64,000 bases of DNA, from contig CAZIVP010000012.1 in NCBI GenBank assembly GCA_964542915.1, forward strand, positions 1 to 64,000, given 5' to 3'. Shown here piece after piece: positions 1 to 7,823 of the stretch. This DNA is from CAZIVP01 sp964542915. Its GTDB lineage: Bacteria > Calditrichota > Calditrichia > Calditrichales > Calditrichaceae. How positions within the stretch are numbered: position 1 is the first letter of the stretch; each line of letters starts with the position of its first letter. A model generated the notes under the pieces. That model saw only the letters and a list, made by a program, of their open reading frames with translations, was not told the DNA's origin and made no database searches. The translations under genes and the position numbers were made by a program.

Positions 1-1570
1 CGTTCTTTTGTAAAAAGAATTTTTGTGTGAACGGCTCAAATTCAGGATTGACAACCTCAAGCCGGCGCCTGCCCGGCTGAATTCGGATGATATCCTGTAA
101 CGGGGTCTGGCCGTATAATCGGCCATCGATATAAACATTCCCCCAGGGATAAACCCGGCATTCAACATAGGCCGCCAACGTGTCCAAATTCACGTTGATA
201 TAATGACTTTGACTCTTATCGATGACGATTTCACGCTCGTAAACGGGAAACTCCGGATGTTTCAATTGAATGATATGGGCGCCGGCCTGCAATCGAAGCG
301 GCTGTTCGATAGGCGTAACGTCGAATTTCTGCGAATCAACAAACACTTCGGCCCATGGCTGACATTCAATGAATATCGTCCCGATAACGGCGACTTCGGT
401 TCCCAGCTTTCCCGTCTTTGAATTTTTTGAAGGCTTAATCGTCGTTTCGTTTGTTTTGATCTCTGACTCTTGTACGCGTTCTGATACGGACGGCTGCTTA
501 TTCTGCAGAACATTCTTCGACCGGTCATTGCCGCCTTCATCTATTGCACTAACAGGATCGGAAGGGAGCGTCCGCGAAGGCGCGCCGGAATTTTGTTTGT
601 CGATGACCAGTATATTCCGGAATGCATATAAGAGGGCAATTACAATAACGACGGTCAAAATCCATAGGACGGCTCGTTTATACAGGCTACGGCCGGAATG
701 GTTTATTTGTTGTGAAGCTTCTGTATCCTCCGTTGCGATTGCCGGCCGGTCGCCTGTTTCCAGCATATCGGTAATTTCTATAGCAGAAGCGGGACGGCGC
801 TCCGAAACGTTCGTTTTTAACAATCCCAAGAGCAAATCGCGTATCGTTTGCGGCAATGCCCTGAAATTGATCTCCAGGCTTGCAGGCTTGAGGTTCAGTA
901 TATTGTTCAGGGTTTCGCCGGCGTCTTTGCCCACAACGGGATTGCGTCCCTCAAAAAGCTCCAGGATCACAATACCCAGGGAAAATAGATCGCTGCGGGT
1001 GGTAAGCGTTTCGCCGCGGATCTGTTCCGGAGACATATAGGCCGGCGTGCCCACGATGGAATCGGCGGCGGTGGATGTCAACTCGCCTTTAACCAGGGCC
1101 AAGCCGAAATCGGCAATCTTTACCCGGCGGTTTTCGTCGATTAAAATATTTTCGGGTTTAATATCGCGGTGAATGATATTATGCTGGTGGGCGTGATGTA
1201 GACCAAGCGCCAACTGGGAAATGACACGCATTTTCTGGGCATCGCTTGGGCTTTGCCGTTTGTACCATTGGCGTAAGTTCAGACTTTGGAAATATTCGAA
1301 TGAGATATAAAAAATATCTCCTTCATGGCCGAAATCCAGAACACGAATAATGTGGGGATGGTCCAGCTGAGCCAGAGTCCGCGCCTCACGGCGAAACCGC
1401 TCCGCCAACACGGTATCCTGCAGTTCACCGGTATTCAGTGTTTTAAGAAGTACCTTTTTTTCCAGATAAATATGGCGGGCTACATAGACCGAGCGCAGGG
1501 CGTCTTTTTTGACGACATCAATGACTTCAAATTTTCTGAACAACATGGTTGGTTGGGATCGGTTATCCAT
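1..1570 (-). CDS. Ser/Thr protein kinase with C-terminal PEGA domains (partial, 3' end outside window)
   Basis: About 523 codons are visible; the C-terminus lies beyond the left edge. Residues 11-270 form a eukaryotic-type kinase: Lys43 (VLLK), helix-C Glu62, HRDIKPEN with Asp136, DFG with Asp154, and an APE-like SPEQ. A single membrane helix lies near residues 300-321, followed by two PEGA repeats that would face the periplasm. This is the usual layout of bacterial sensor kinases. Odd feature: the glycine-rich loop (residues 18-33, DVVKKDALRSVYVARH) has no glycine, so ATP binding may be altered. The ATG at 1570 follows the sigma54 activator gene by 67 bp on the same strand, so the activator or a partner is a plausible phosphorylation target (inference). 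Confidence 0.88.
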   Translation of the reverse strand, partial: MDNRSQPTMLFRKFEVIDVVKKDALRSVYVARHIYLEKKVLLKTLNTGELQDTVLAERFRREARTLAQLDHPHIIRVLDFGHEGDIFYISFEYFQSLNLRQWYKRQSPSDAQKMRVISQLALGLHHAHQHNIIHRDIKPENILIDENRRVKIADFGLALVKGELTSTAADSIVGTPAYMSPEQIRGETLTTRSDLFSLGIVILELFEGRNPVVGKDAGETLNNILNLKPASLEINFRALPQTIRDLLLGLLKTNVSERRPASAIEITDMLETGDRPAIATEDTEASQQINHSGRSLYKRAVLWILTVVIVIALLYAFRNILVIDKQNSGAPSRTLPSDPVSAIDEGGNDRSKNVLQNKQPSVSERVQESEIKTNETTIKPSKNSKTGKLGTEVAVIGTIFIECQPWAEVFVDSQKFDVTPIEQPLRLQAGAHIIQLKHPEFPVYEREIVIDKSQSHYINVNLDTLAAYVECRVYPWGNVYIDGRLYGQTPLQDIIRIQPGRRRLEVVNPEFEPFTQKFFLQKN

Positions 1571-1637
1571 TGTGCTTCGCTATCACTTAACGTTTGAGTG
1601 CTTCAATTCGCTCAAGAGATTTACAACCACATTTATC

Positions 1638-3140
1638 TCAGCGATCTTGCTCACCCATTTCTTTCAGACGGAGCTGAATCCAGCGGGTGGATACGCCCAG
1701 CGATTTTGCGCAACGGGTGCGATTACCACTGAATTGGTTGAGACGTTGTAACAACACCCGGTTTTCAATCTCGCGTAATGTTCCGGTATGTGTCGGATCC
1801 GAAGATTCGTCCGGTTCCTCAATGATGATGTGATCCGCCCGAATGGTCTTTTCATCACTCAGAATCAGGGCCCGTTGAATCACGTTTTCCAGTTGACGTA
1901 TATTGCCGGGCCAGAAATACCGTTCCAGTTTGTTCAACGCTTCTTTTTGAATGCCGGGCGCAGAGCGGCTGTGTTTTTTAATAAAATGTTGCGTCAAAAT
2001 CGGAATATCGCTTCTGCGTTCGCGCAGGGGCGGCACAATTATTGGGAACACATTCAGACGATAATATAAATCCTGGCGGAACTTGCCGCTATCGGTTAAT
2101 TGCTTTAAATCGCTGTTGGTGGCGGCAATTAGTCTCACATCCACCGTTTTAACCCGGGTATCTCCGAGCCGGATGATCTCCCGATCCTGCAGAACTCGCA
2201 GTAATTTAGCTTGCAGCGCCTGTGATATATCCGCGATTTCATCCAGAAAAAAGGTGCCTCCATCGGCCACTTCAAACAGACCTTTTTTATCCTTATGAGC
2301 GCCGGAAAACGCTCCTTTTTTATAACCGAATAATTCACTTTCCAGAAGTGTATCGGGTATGGAACCGCAAAACTGAGCTAAAAACGGTTGAGCGCTTCGC
2401 TGGCTTAACTTGTGAATGGCGCGCGCGGCAAGGTCCTTACCTGTGCCGCTTTCGCCCTGAATCAAGACCGTTGCATCGCTCTGGGCCACTTTGTGTATCA
2501 GCGCAGCCAGCGCTTTCATTGCCGGACTCTCTCCAATCATATCGGGAATGGGCTGGATGGATTGCAGTTGTTGCCGCAATCGTTGATTTTCATCCCGCAA
2601 TTGTTCGAGATGTAAAATCTTATCCAGAGAGAGGCTGCACAGATTGGCGAAAAATTCCAGAAATTGCCGATTTTCCTCGGTAAATTGACGGCGGTTCTGA
2701 CGGCTGTCTGCCAGTATAACGCCCCATATTTCATCTTCGTGAATAATCGGGACGCCGATAACCGATTTGATGCGTTGAATTTGCACGCTTTCAAACTGGG
2801 AGATTTGCGGATCGCTTTGTACATCGTGATAGAGAAACGCAGAGCGATTTTGAACAACTTTTTGAAGAATACCCGACGAAAACGAAGACAGATCACTGAT
2901 GGTTTCCTTCTGAATATTGCGGGCGCTTATAATAGAAAACCGACTTTGCGCTGCACTATAACGTACGAACAGCGCCCGTTCGGCGTCGATGGCATGTACC
3001 ACCATATCCAGAGCCTCTTCAATAAGCGATTCGGAATACGTCGCGGCGCTGAGCATTTTACTTATATTGTATAATGCATCGTATTGTTCTTTACGAATCG
3101 ACCGGATTTCGGAAAGGGATTTGTCCAGCGGTTTCACCAT
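1638..3140 (-). CDS. GAF-domain sigma54-dependent transcriptional activator
   Basis: This is a 500-residue enhancer-binding protein. Residues about 30-175 form a GAF sensor domain. A coiled-coil linker (175-195) leads to the AAA+ domain with Walker A GESGTGKD (229-236), Walker B GGTFFLDE (294-301) and the arginine-finger region FRQDLYYRL (354-362). The sigma54-contact loop reads GAFSGA (276-281) instead of GAFTGA. A Fis-type helix-turn-helix sits at 455-497. The protein should activate RNA polymerase-sigma54 at -24/-12 promoters. Its ATG overlaps the stop of the upstream lipoprotein gene (TAATG), so the two are probably translationally coupled, and the kinase gene follows. I found no clear -24/-12 promoter in this window. 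Confidence 0.9.
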   Translation of the reverse strand: MVKPLDKSLSEIRSIRKEQYDALYNISKMLSAATYSESLIEEALDMVVHAIDAERALFVRYSAAQSRFSIISARNIQKETISDLSSFSSGILQKVVQNRSAFLYHDVQSDPQISQFESVQIQRIKSVIGVPIIHEDEIWGVILADSRQNRRQFTEENRQFLEFFANLCSLSLDKILHLEQLRDENQRLRQQLQSIQPIPDMIGESPAMKALAALIHKVAQSDATVLIQGESGTGKDLAARAIHKLSQRSAQPFLAQFCGSIPDTLLESELFGYKKGAFSGAHKDKKGLFEVADGGTFFLDEIADISQALQAKLLRVLQDREIIRLGDTRVKTVDVRLIAATNSDLKQLTDSGKFRQDLYYRLNVFPIIVPPLRERRSDIPILTQHFIKKHSRSAPGIQKEALNKLERYFWPGNIRQLENVIQRALILSDEKTIRADHIIIEEPDESSDPTHTGTLREIENRVLLQRLNQFSGNRTRCAKSLGVSTRWIQLRLKEMGEQDR

Positions 3141-4099
3141 TACTCCACCTGAAACGATTTTGGTTTGGAACGCGACCGGTTTTGAAATTCATCGATACAC
3201 CAGGCGACCCAGAAATAGTCGCCGCTTGGTAACGGCTCGTCAACCTTATACGAAAACGTAGCAGGAGCTAAATTCCGCTTTTCCCAAACCAGTTGTGGAT
3301 CGATCTCGTCGGTGTAAATCTGTAATACGTATTGGAATGGAAAACCCACCTGCAACGGTTGCCATTTGAGGGTTGGCGTGGAAGAAACGATGGTATGGCT
3401 TCCGGGAGAATCAAGTACAATTTGTTCTTTGATGATTCGTTCGATGCTGGCGCCGGTCAGGCGGATCATTCGTTCAAATTTATCCCATACATAAAGATAA
3501 AAGGTATGGCCAATAACCGCTTCCGGCGAATCGATCCCAAGCTCCGACATCGACAGCGTTTGCTGGTAGAGCCGGGCGGGGATATTGTAACTTAAGGGGT
3601 GGAATCGACCGGTAAGCGGATTGTTAAAAAAAACGGTGTCCACATCATTATCCGGATCGGATACGGCCGCTTCGACCGTTAGCCGCAATATTTGAAGATC
3701 GGGAAATCGATTCAGGATAGTGCTGTAAAAGATCAGGCTGTCAATCGCGGGAGCAGCATTTAAATATACCTGCAATGCCTCCCGACCGGTTTTGGCGTTT
3801 ATTTGCAGAGAATCAACATGGTAGCCCGATTTGTCGAAGAATAACCAACCGGAATGCACCCTGAGCTGACTTATTTCAAAATATCCGTTTGCATCCGTAT
3901 AGAGCACACGGTTCTGCGCGGGGAAATAAACTTCGACATCATTCAGTGGTTGATGGGGCAGGCTGTAAGTCAAAACATAGCCCTCAATGTTCCGGAGTGG
4001 AGTATTGGGGTTATCAGGGTCCAACGGATTGCTGTGAGGCGCCTGGCAACCGAACGTCATGAGTATAATGATCAGGCATTTAAAATACGATTGAAGCAT
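3140..4099 (-). CDS. Putative lipoprotein with carboxypeptidase-regulatory-like and Fn3-like regions
   Basis: The 319-residue product starts with a hydrophobic signal ending MTFGC (Cys18), an imperfect lipobox, followed by SNPLDPDNP, a sequence style common in lipoproteins of FCB bacteria. Residues about 36-95 look like a carboxypeptidase regulatory-like beta domain (IEGYVLTY...DANGYFEISQL). Residues about 225-317 look Fn3-like (TPTLKWQPLQVGFPFQYVLQI). It is probably anchored in the envelope and first gene of an operon with the sigma54 activator and the kinase, which suggests a sensing or accessory role. Function is not known from the sequence. Confidence 0.6.
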   Translation of the reverse strand: MLQSYFKCLIIILMTFGCQAPHSNPLDPDNPNTPLRNIEGYVLTYSLPHQPLNDVEVYFPAQNRVLYTDANGYFEISQLRVHSGWLFFDKSGYHVDSLQINAKTGREALQVYLNAAPAIDSLIFYSTILNRFPDLQILRLTVEAAVSDPDNDVDTVFFNNPLTGRFHPLSYNIPARLYQQTLSMSELGIDSPEAVIGHTFYLYVWDKFERMIRLTGASIERIIKEQIVLDSPGSHTIVSSTPTLKWQPLQVGFPFQYVLQIYTDEIDPQLVWEKRNLAPATFSYKVDEPLPSGDYFWVAWCIDEFQNRSRSKPKSFQVE

Positions 4100-4416
4100 G
4101 TGGAGCTATCTTATCTTAAGCTTTTATCAATTAATTTAAATTAAAGCCCGTTAAAGACAGAGGCAACAACTTTATACCATTCCTGCTTATTGCCTAACCG
4201 GGATACGATATTGACACTTATTTAAAACCCAATCGCTCCCCAAGTATTATTGCTTCGTATTGCACAAGGTTGTATTCTCTTTTAATATTTGCAACGTGAA
4301 TGGATTTTAAAACCTTTGAGTTATGAAGTACCATGGGCACCTTTAGCCGTTGACATAACAATCAGACAATTCTAAATCGGGAAATTGCATCAGCTGAGAT
4401 CGTGTTCTATTAGCCT
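4100..4416. other. Divergent intergenic region
   Basis: These 317 bp separate the lipoprotein operon (leftward) from the phosphodiesterase gene (rightward). They hold no convincing ORF. A rightward promoter candidate is listed separately. I could not pick a convincing leftward promoter for the kinase operon. Confidence 0.5.
4350..4378 (+). promoter_or_regulatory. Candidate promoter for the phosphodiesterase gene
   Basis: A perfect TTGACA at 4350-4355 is followed after 17 bp by TAAATC (4373-4378). Transcription would begin near 4385, about 32 nt before the ATG at 4417. The -10 match is weak, so this remains a candidate. Confidence 0.35.
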
Positions 4417-4926
4417 ATGAAATTCGGGATATTATCGGATACACATAATCGTTTGTTGCCGGGCGTTATCGAAGTTTTGCAGGGTGTTGATATTATCATC
4501 CACGCCGGCGACATTGGTTCGCGGGAAATTTTAACGGATTTGGAAACTGTTGCACCCGTCTGGGCTGTATATGGCAATACCGATACATTTCCGGTTGTCC
4601 AGCATTACGAGTATATGTTATTCAAAGAAATCAATGCTCTTCGATTCTGCATCACCCATATTGTTTCGATGCCGAAAGCGCTCGCCTATCGCTTATTTAA
4701 GATGGGAAGAAACGATGTGAACGTCGTTATTTTCGGACACACGCATCGTATGGAATACCAACAATATCGACATATACATTTTATTAATCCTGGATCGGCT
4801 TCTCGTCCCAAGGCGGGCGATTACGCAACGGTGGCGCGTCTCGAATCTACTGCGGAATCATACAGGTTGGACTTTTTTGACGTGGTAAGTAAAGAAAGGG
4901 TCAAATGGCATGATTTGACCCTTTAG
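4417..4926 (+). CDS. YfcE/MJ0936-family metallophosphoesterase
   Basis: The 169-residue protein has the calcineurin-like motif set in order: D8-x-H10 (SDTH), GD at 31-32, GNTD at 53-56, His81 (THIV) and GHTH at 107-110, all consistent with a two-metal site. Length and motifs fit the small YfcE/Vps29-like phosphodiesterases, which are cytosolic and of uncertain natural substrate. Its TAG stop (4924-4926) overlaps the TAA stop of the convergent small gene (4923-4925), so no terminator fits between them. Confidence 0.88.
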   Translation: MKFGILSDTHNRLLPGVIEVLQGVDIIIHAGDIGSREILTDLETVAPVWAVYGNTDTFPVVQHYEYMLFKEINALRFCITHIVSMPKALAYRLFKMGRNDVNVVIFGHTHRMEYQQYRHIHFINPGSASRPKAGDYATVARLESTAESYRLDFFDVVSKERVKWHDLTL

Positions 4927-5117
4927 CTGTAAACCTCATTTTCGTTACATTTACAAACGGCCACATTTTTTTCGGCAAAACGATAATGGCCTTCCTTTTT
5001 TGATGGCACTAAATTCACGGTAGTAGCGTAATCATAAAACTCGCCACACACGGGGCAACTTTTTCCGTGTCTTGCCATCTTCTTTGTTTTGCTGGCAAAA
5101 TCCTGTTTTTTAGCCAT
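4923..5117 (-). CDS. Small Cys-pair (zinc-ribbon-like) protein, unknown function
   Basis: The 64-residue basic protein has CPVC at residues 21-24 and CKC at 55-57, a likely four-cysteine zinc site. A strong Shine-Dalgarno sequence (AAAGGAGG) precedes the ATG, which supports a real gene. It follows the membrane GAF gene by 24 bp on the same strand and ends inside the stop codon of the phosphodiesterase gene. I do not recognise the family. The charged N-terminus (MAKKQDFASKTKKMARHGK) would suit nucleic-acid or ribosome contact, but that is only inference. Confidence 0.65.
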   Translation of the reverse strand: MAKKQDFASKTKKMARHGKSCPVCGEFYDYATTVNLVPSKKEGHYRFAEKNVAVCKCNENEVYS

Positions 5118-5141
5118 CCATATCCTCCTTTGAATCCTTAT

Positions 5142-6401
5142 TTATTTATCTTCTTCTATAAATTTCCGAACGCTGGCTGCAAAAATATGAGTATAATCCA
5201 TTAAAAGCAATTTTTGTTCCTCATCGTATGTGTCGGCTTCCACATTTTCCAGCGCAATACTTCCCAGACTCTGATCACCGGCGCTTATGGGAACCGCCAA
5301 AAAGGACCGGATACCATAATTACTCTTTTCGTTATTGGAAAAACGTGGAACGAAATACTCGCCGCGATCTATATTGGCCAGTAAATACGGCTTATTTTTC
5401 ATTATAACCCATCCATTTAAACCTTCATCCAATAAAAAGGTCGAGCCACGTTTAAAGGGATCATCCAGTCCGATCGCTTTGTAAATACGGGCAATCGGTT
5501 TGTTGTCGACTTCGCTTATCTCCCTGAACGCGATGGTCAGTTTGGAAGCCTCAAAGTTTTGCGAGATAAAATCACAATAGACATCCACACAATCTTCCAG
5601 CGAGCCGCTTGCATTTAATCTATTGGAAAGATTTAATTTTTGTTCCAACCGGCTGTTTGTTTCTTCCACGCCAATTTTATGCAGGGCCTTCAGCAAAACC
5701 GCTTCTGTGCCCCGGTTCATTTTGCGTATTGTTTCCACATCTTCGCTATTAAAATGACCGCTGACATCGGAGTCGAATATCCAATACAGATTTTCTCCTT
5801 TCGAAAGGATGCTGCGCATGGCAAGCAGCGATAAAGGCGTATAGCTGTCTGCTTCATAATATGGCAACAGACGGTTACTTTCGGCTAATTGGTTCTCAAA
5901 GAAATACCGCTTGTCTTTTTCGATAAGCGATAAAACTTCGGGGCGTTCTGAAACTTTCCTAAGTTCGAGGTCTTGTTTGATCTTTTTATAAATAATATGA
6001 GCGGTTTGAGGCGTACTACTATAAATGAGATAACCATTCTGCGGCAATAAATGGTTCCAGATCATTTGAAACTGCGCCAATAAAAATGCCGAATACTCTT
6101 TTTCCGATTGCAGTAATTGTCTTAAATACCCGGGTTCAAAATCGTATGCCACATCTGTATCAGGCCCGCCATCATTGATCAACAACGCCGATTCATCAGA
6201 AATATTTTGCCGGGCTTCGGAACTGTTCCTGTAATCCACTTGCTTCCAAAGCTTTAAAGTAATGTACGTGATCAGTCCCAACAGCAAAATTTTGAAAACA
6301 AAATTGCCAAATGCACCCAAGAACGTTACGTCGATGAAGAAGCCGATGATCACCAGAATATACAATACAATTAGTTTGCGCACTGGCAATTGCTCTCCCA
6401 A
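5142..6401 (-). CDS. Membrane-anchored GAF-domain protein
   Basis: The 419-residue protein begins with two adjacent hydrophobic helices (about residues 8-30 and 31-49), then a long cytosolic part ending in a GAF domain (about 260-415, with ILSLAVPISA-like strand RSFLAVPISA and SLGSIALEN). No kinase, cyclase or other output domain follows. It sits 48 bp downstream of the anti-sigma gene in the ECF sigma operon, so it may feed a signal into that system (inference). Confidence 0.65.
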   Translation of the reverse strand: MGEQLPVRKLIVLYILVIIGFFIDVTFLGAFGNFVFKILLLGLITYITLKLWKQVDYRNSSEARQNISDESALLINDGGPDTDVAYDFEPGYLRQLLQSEKEYSAFLLAQFQMIWNHLLPQNGYLIYSSTPQTAHIIYKKIKQDLELRKVSERPEVLSLIEKDKRYFFENQLAESNRLLPYYEADSYTPLSLLAMRSILSKGENLYWIFDSDVSGHFNSEDVETIRKMNRGTEAVLLKALHKIGVEETNSRLEQKLNLSNRLNASGSLEDCVDVYCDFISQNFEASKLTIAFREISEVDNKPIARIYKAIGLDDPFKRGSTFLLDEGLNGWVIMKNKPYLLANIDRGEYFVPRFSNNEKSNYGIRSFLAVPISAGDQSLGSIALENVEADTYDEEQKLLLMDYTHIFAASVRKFIEEDK

Positions 6402-6448
6402 AATATGAAAGCCAGAAGGAGATAGGTATTTTTAAAGAAAAACCTTCT

Positions 6449-6976
6449 TTAACGCTCCTGATCAATCAAGTTAATACGTTCCTGTTGTATGCGATTATCT
6501 TTATTTTTCAGGCTATCGGCAAGCGGACTGTTTATTTGATTCGATTCTTCGTTTACAAACGGTCCATCCGGATTATTTTTTTGCATAGGATTTTCAATCG
6601 TCTGCTCTTGAATCGATTTTTGAGGAACGGTTTCGCTTGATTCCTGGAATGAAAAGATATCTGCCATTACAAAAAAGTAAGCTGCTGCCAGCACCGCAGC
6701 TCCGGTAACTCCATACGAGATCATCCGAGCGCCCGAGGACGTCTCCTTTTCGTTTATATCAATTATTCGATCACGTAAGTTTTGATCGAATTGCGGGGAA
6801 GTGGCGACGGCCGGAAAAGCCTGAATTCGATTTCTTATGGAGCCTACATCTTTAAATACTTTCTGACACTCAGGGCAATTTTGAAGATGTTGCTCGATGG
6901 AGGCATTCGTATCAAGATTTAATTTACTTTCCAGATAAGAAGATAGCAAAGAACGCGCAGTATCACACGATATCAT
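6449..6976 (-). CDS. Anti-sigma factor with zinc-finger (zf-HC2) domain
   Basis: The N-terminus carries the zinc-binding anti-sigma pattern: a Cys in MISCDTA, then H-x3-C-x2-C (HLQNCPEC). One membrane helix (VTGAAVLAAAYFFVM) near residues 86-104 is followed by a low-complexity, probably periplasmic tail of about 70 residues. It should hold the adjacent ECF sigma factor inactive at the membrane. An upstream in-frame ATG at 6982 lies only 3 nt after the GGAG sequence; the ATG at 6976 has the better spacing (9 nt), so I chose it. The gene follows the sigma gene by about 25-30 bp, the usual arrangement. Confidence 0.85.
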   Translation of the reverse strand: MISCDTARSLLSSYLESKLNLDTNASIEQHLQNCPECQKVFKDVGSIRNRIQAFPAVATSPQFDQNLRDRIIDINEKETSSGARMISYGVTGAAVLAAAYFFVMADIFSFQESSETVPQKSIQEQTIENPMQKNNPDGPFVNEESNQINSPLADSLKNKDNRIQQERINLIDQER

Positions 6977-7006
6977 AGGCATAATCTCCGTTTGATTTTA
7001 CTCATT

Positions 7007-7618
7007 TCATTCAATTCCTTTTATATCAAGATCTTTTAAATACTCTTGCAACTTGAGTCTTGCCCGATTAACTCGTGATTTAACTGTGCCCAAAGGGATG
7101 CCCACAATTTCGGAGATCTCTTCATAAGAAAATCCCTGAACATCTCTTAGAAGAATAACTTGTTTAAATTTTGGAGACAATTTTTGAATGGCCCTTTGAA
7201 TAAGATTGTCGGTAATAACCGTGTTAGCCTCTGTTTCCGGACTGTGCGATTCATCCGGGATGTCATAATCCTTTTCCGTTTGCATAAATTGATGAATTGA
7301 AAACAGTTTACGCCGCTTCTTTTTTCGTAGTTCCGTTTTGGCCAAATTTCCCGCAATTGTATAAATCCATGTGGAAAACTTCGCGATTTCCTTATAATAA
7401 TGCTTGTTTTTGTAAAGACGTAAAAACGTTTCCTGTACTATGTCTTCCGCCTCGTTGCGGTCTCCCAAAAATCGGAAAATGAAATTCATCAACGGATCTT
7501 TATAGCGTTTAACCAGCAAGTCGAATGCATAATTATCGCCTTCCTGAAAGCGGGCAATAAGTTCTTCATCCGTTGCTTCGTTACTTCTTGTTTTTACTTC
7601 GTTTTCGACTTTTACCAT
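7007..7618 (-). CDS. ECF-family RNA polymerase sigma factor
   Basis: The 203-residue protein has sigma region 2 (about residues 28-100, with DRNEAEDIVQETFLRLY and FSTWIYTIAGN) and region 4 (about 138-192, with FSYEEISEIVGIPLGTVKSR as helix-turn-helix). There is no region 1.1 or 3, as in extracytoplasmic-function sigma factors. It is paired with the zf-HC2 anti-sigma gene downstream. The leader contains an inverted repeat, CGGAAC...GTTCCG (7619-7658), that includes a GGAACTT sequence resembling an ECF -35 box, so autoregulation is possible. Confidence 0.92.
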   Translation of the reverse strand: MVKVENEVKTRSNEATDEELIARFQEGDNYAFDLLVKRYKDPLMNFIFRFLGDRNEAEDIVQETFLRLYKNKHYYKEIAKFSTWIYTIAGNLAKTELRKKKRRKLFSIHQFMQTEKDYDIPDESHSPETEANTVITDNLIQRAIQKLSPKFKQVILLRDVQGFSYEEISEIVGIPLGTVKSRVNRARLKLQEYLKDLDIKGIE

Positions 7619-7658
7619 CGGAACGACTCTTTTACATTTATCATTTTTAAAAGTTCCG
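7619..7658. promoter_or_regulatory. Inverted repeat in the sigma-factor leader
   Basis: CGGAAC (7619-7624) and GTTCCG (7653-7658) are perfect inverted copies, with CTTTT and AAAAG also pairing just inside. The right arm read on the minus strand gives GGAACTT, followed after 15 bp by GTAAAA. This could be a hairpin, a regulator site, or an ECF-type promoter for self-activation. Confidence 0.35.
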
Positions 7659-7743
7659 CTTATTTAAACCGGAAATCTTTATTAATATGAATCATATTAC
7701 TTTCAACGCCTCTTATTAAAATTAGCCGTCTGCTAATATAGGT

Positions 7744-7772
7744 GTTATACCCCAACAACCACCATTAATCAA
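7744..7772 (-). promoter_or_regulatory. Candidate promoter of the ECF sigma operon
   Basis: On the minus strand TTGATT (7772-7767) is followed after 17 bp by TATAAC (7749-7744), five of six matches to a -10 box. Transcription would start near 7737 and give a leader of about 119 nt containing the CGGAAC/GTTCCG inverted repeat. Confidence 0.4.
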
Positions 7773-7823
7773 TGATTCGCTTTAATGCTTCTCAGGCATA
7801 TCGTTTAAAATTAAAATAATTGG

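Noticed and set aside
369..1040. 223-codon plus-strand frame
   Set aside because: It lies on the opposite strand of the kinase gene, whose domains are clear, and its composition shows no protein-like motif.
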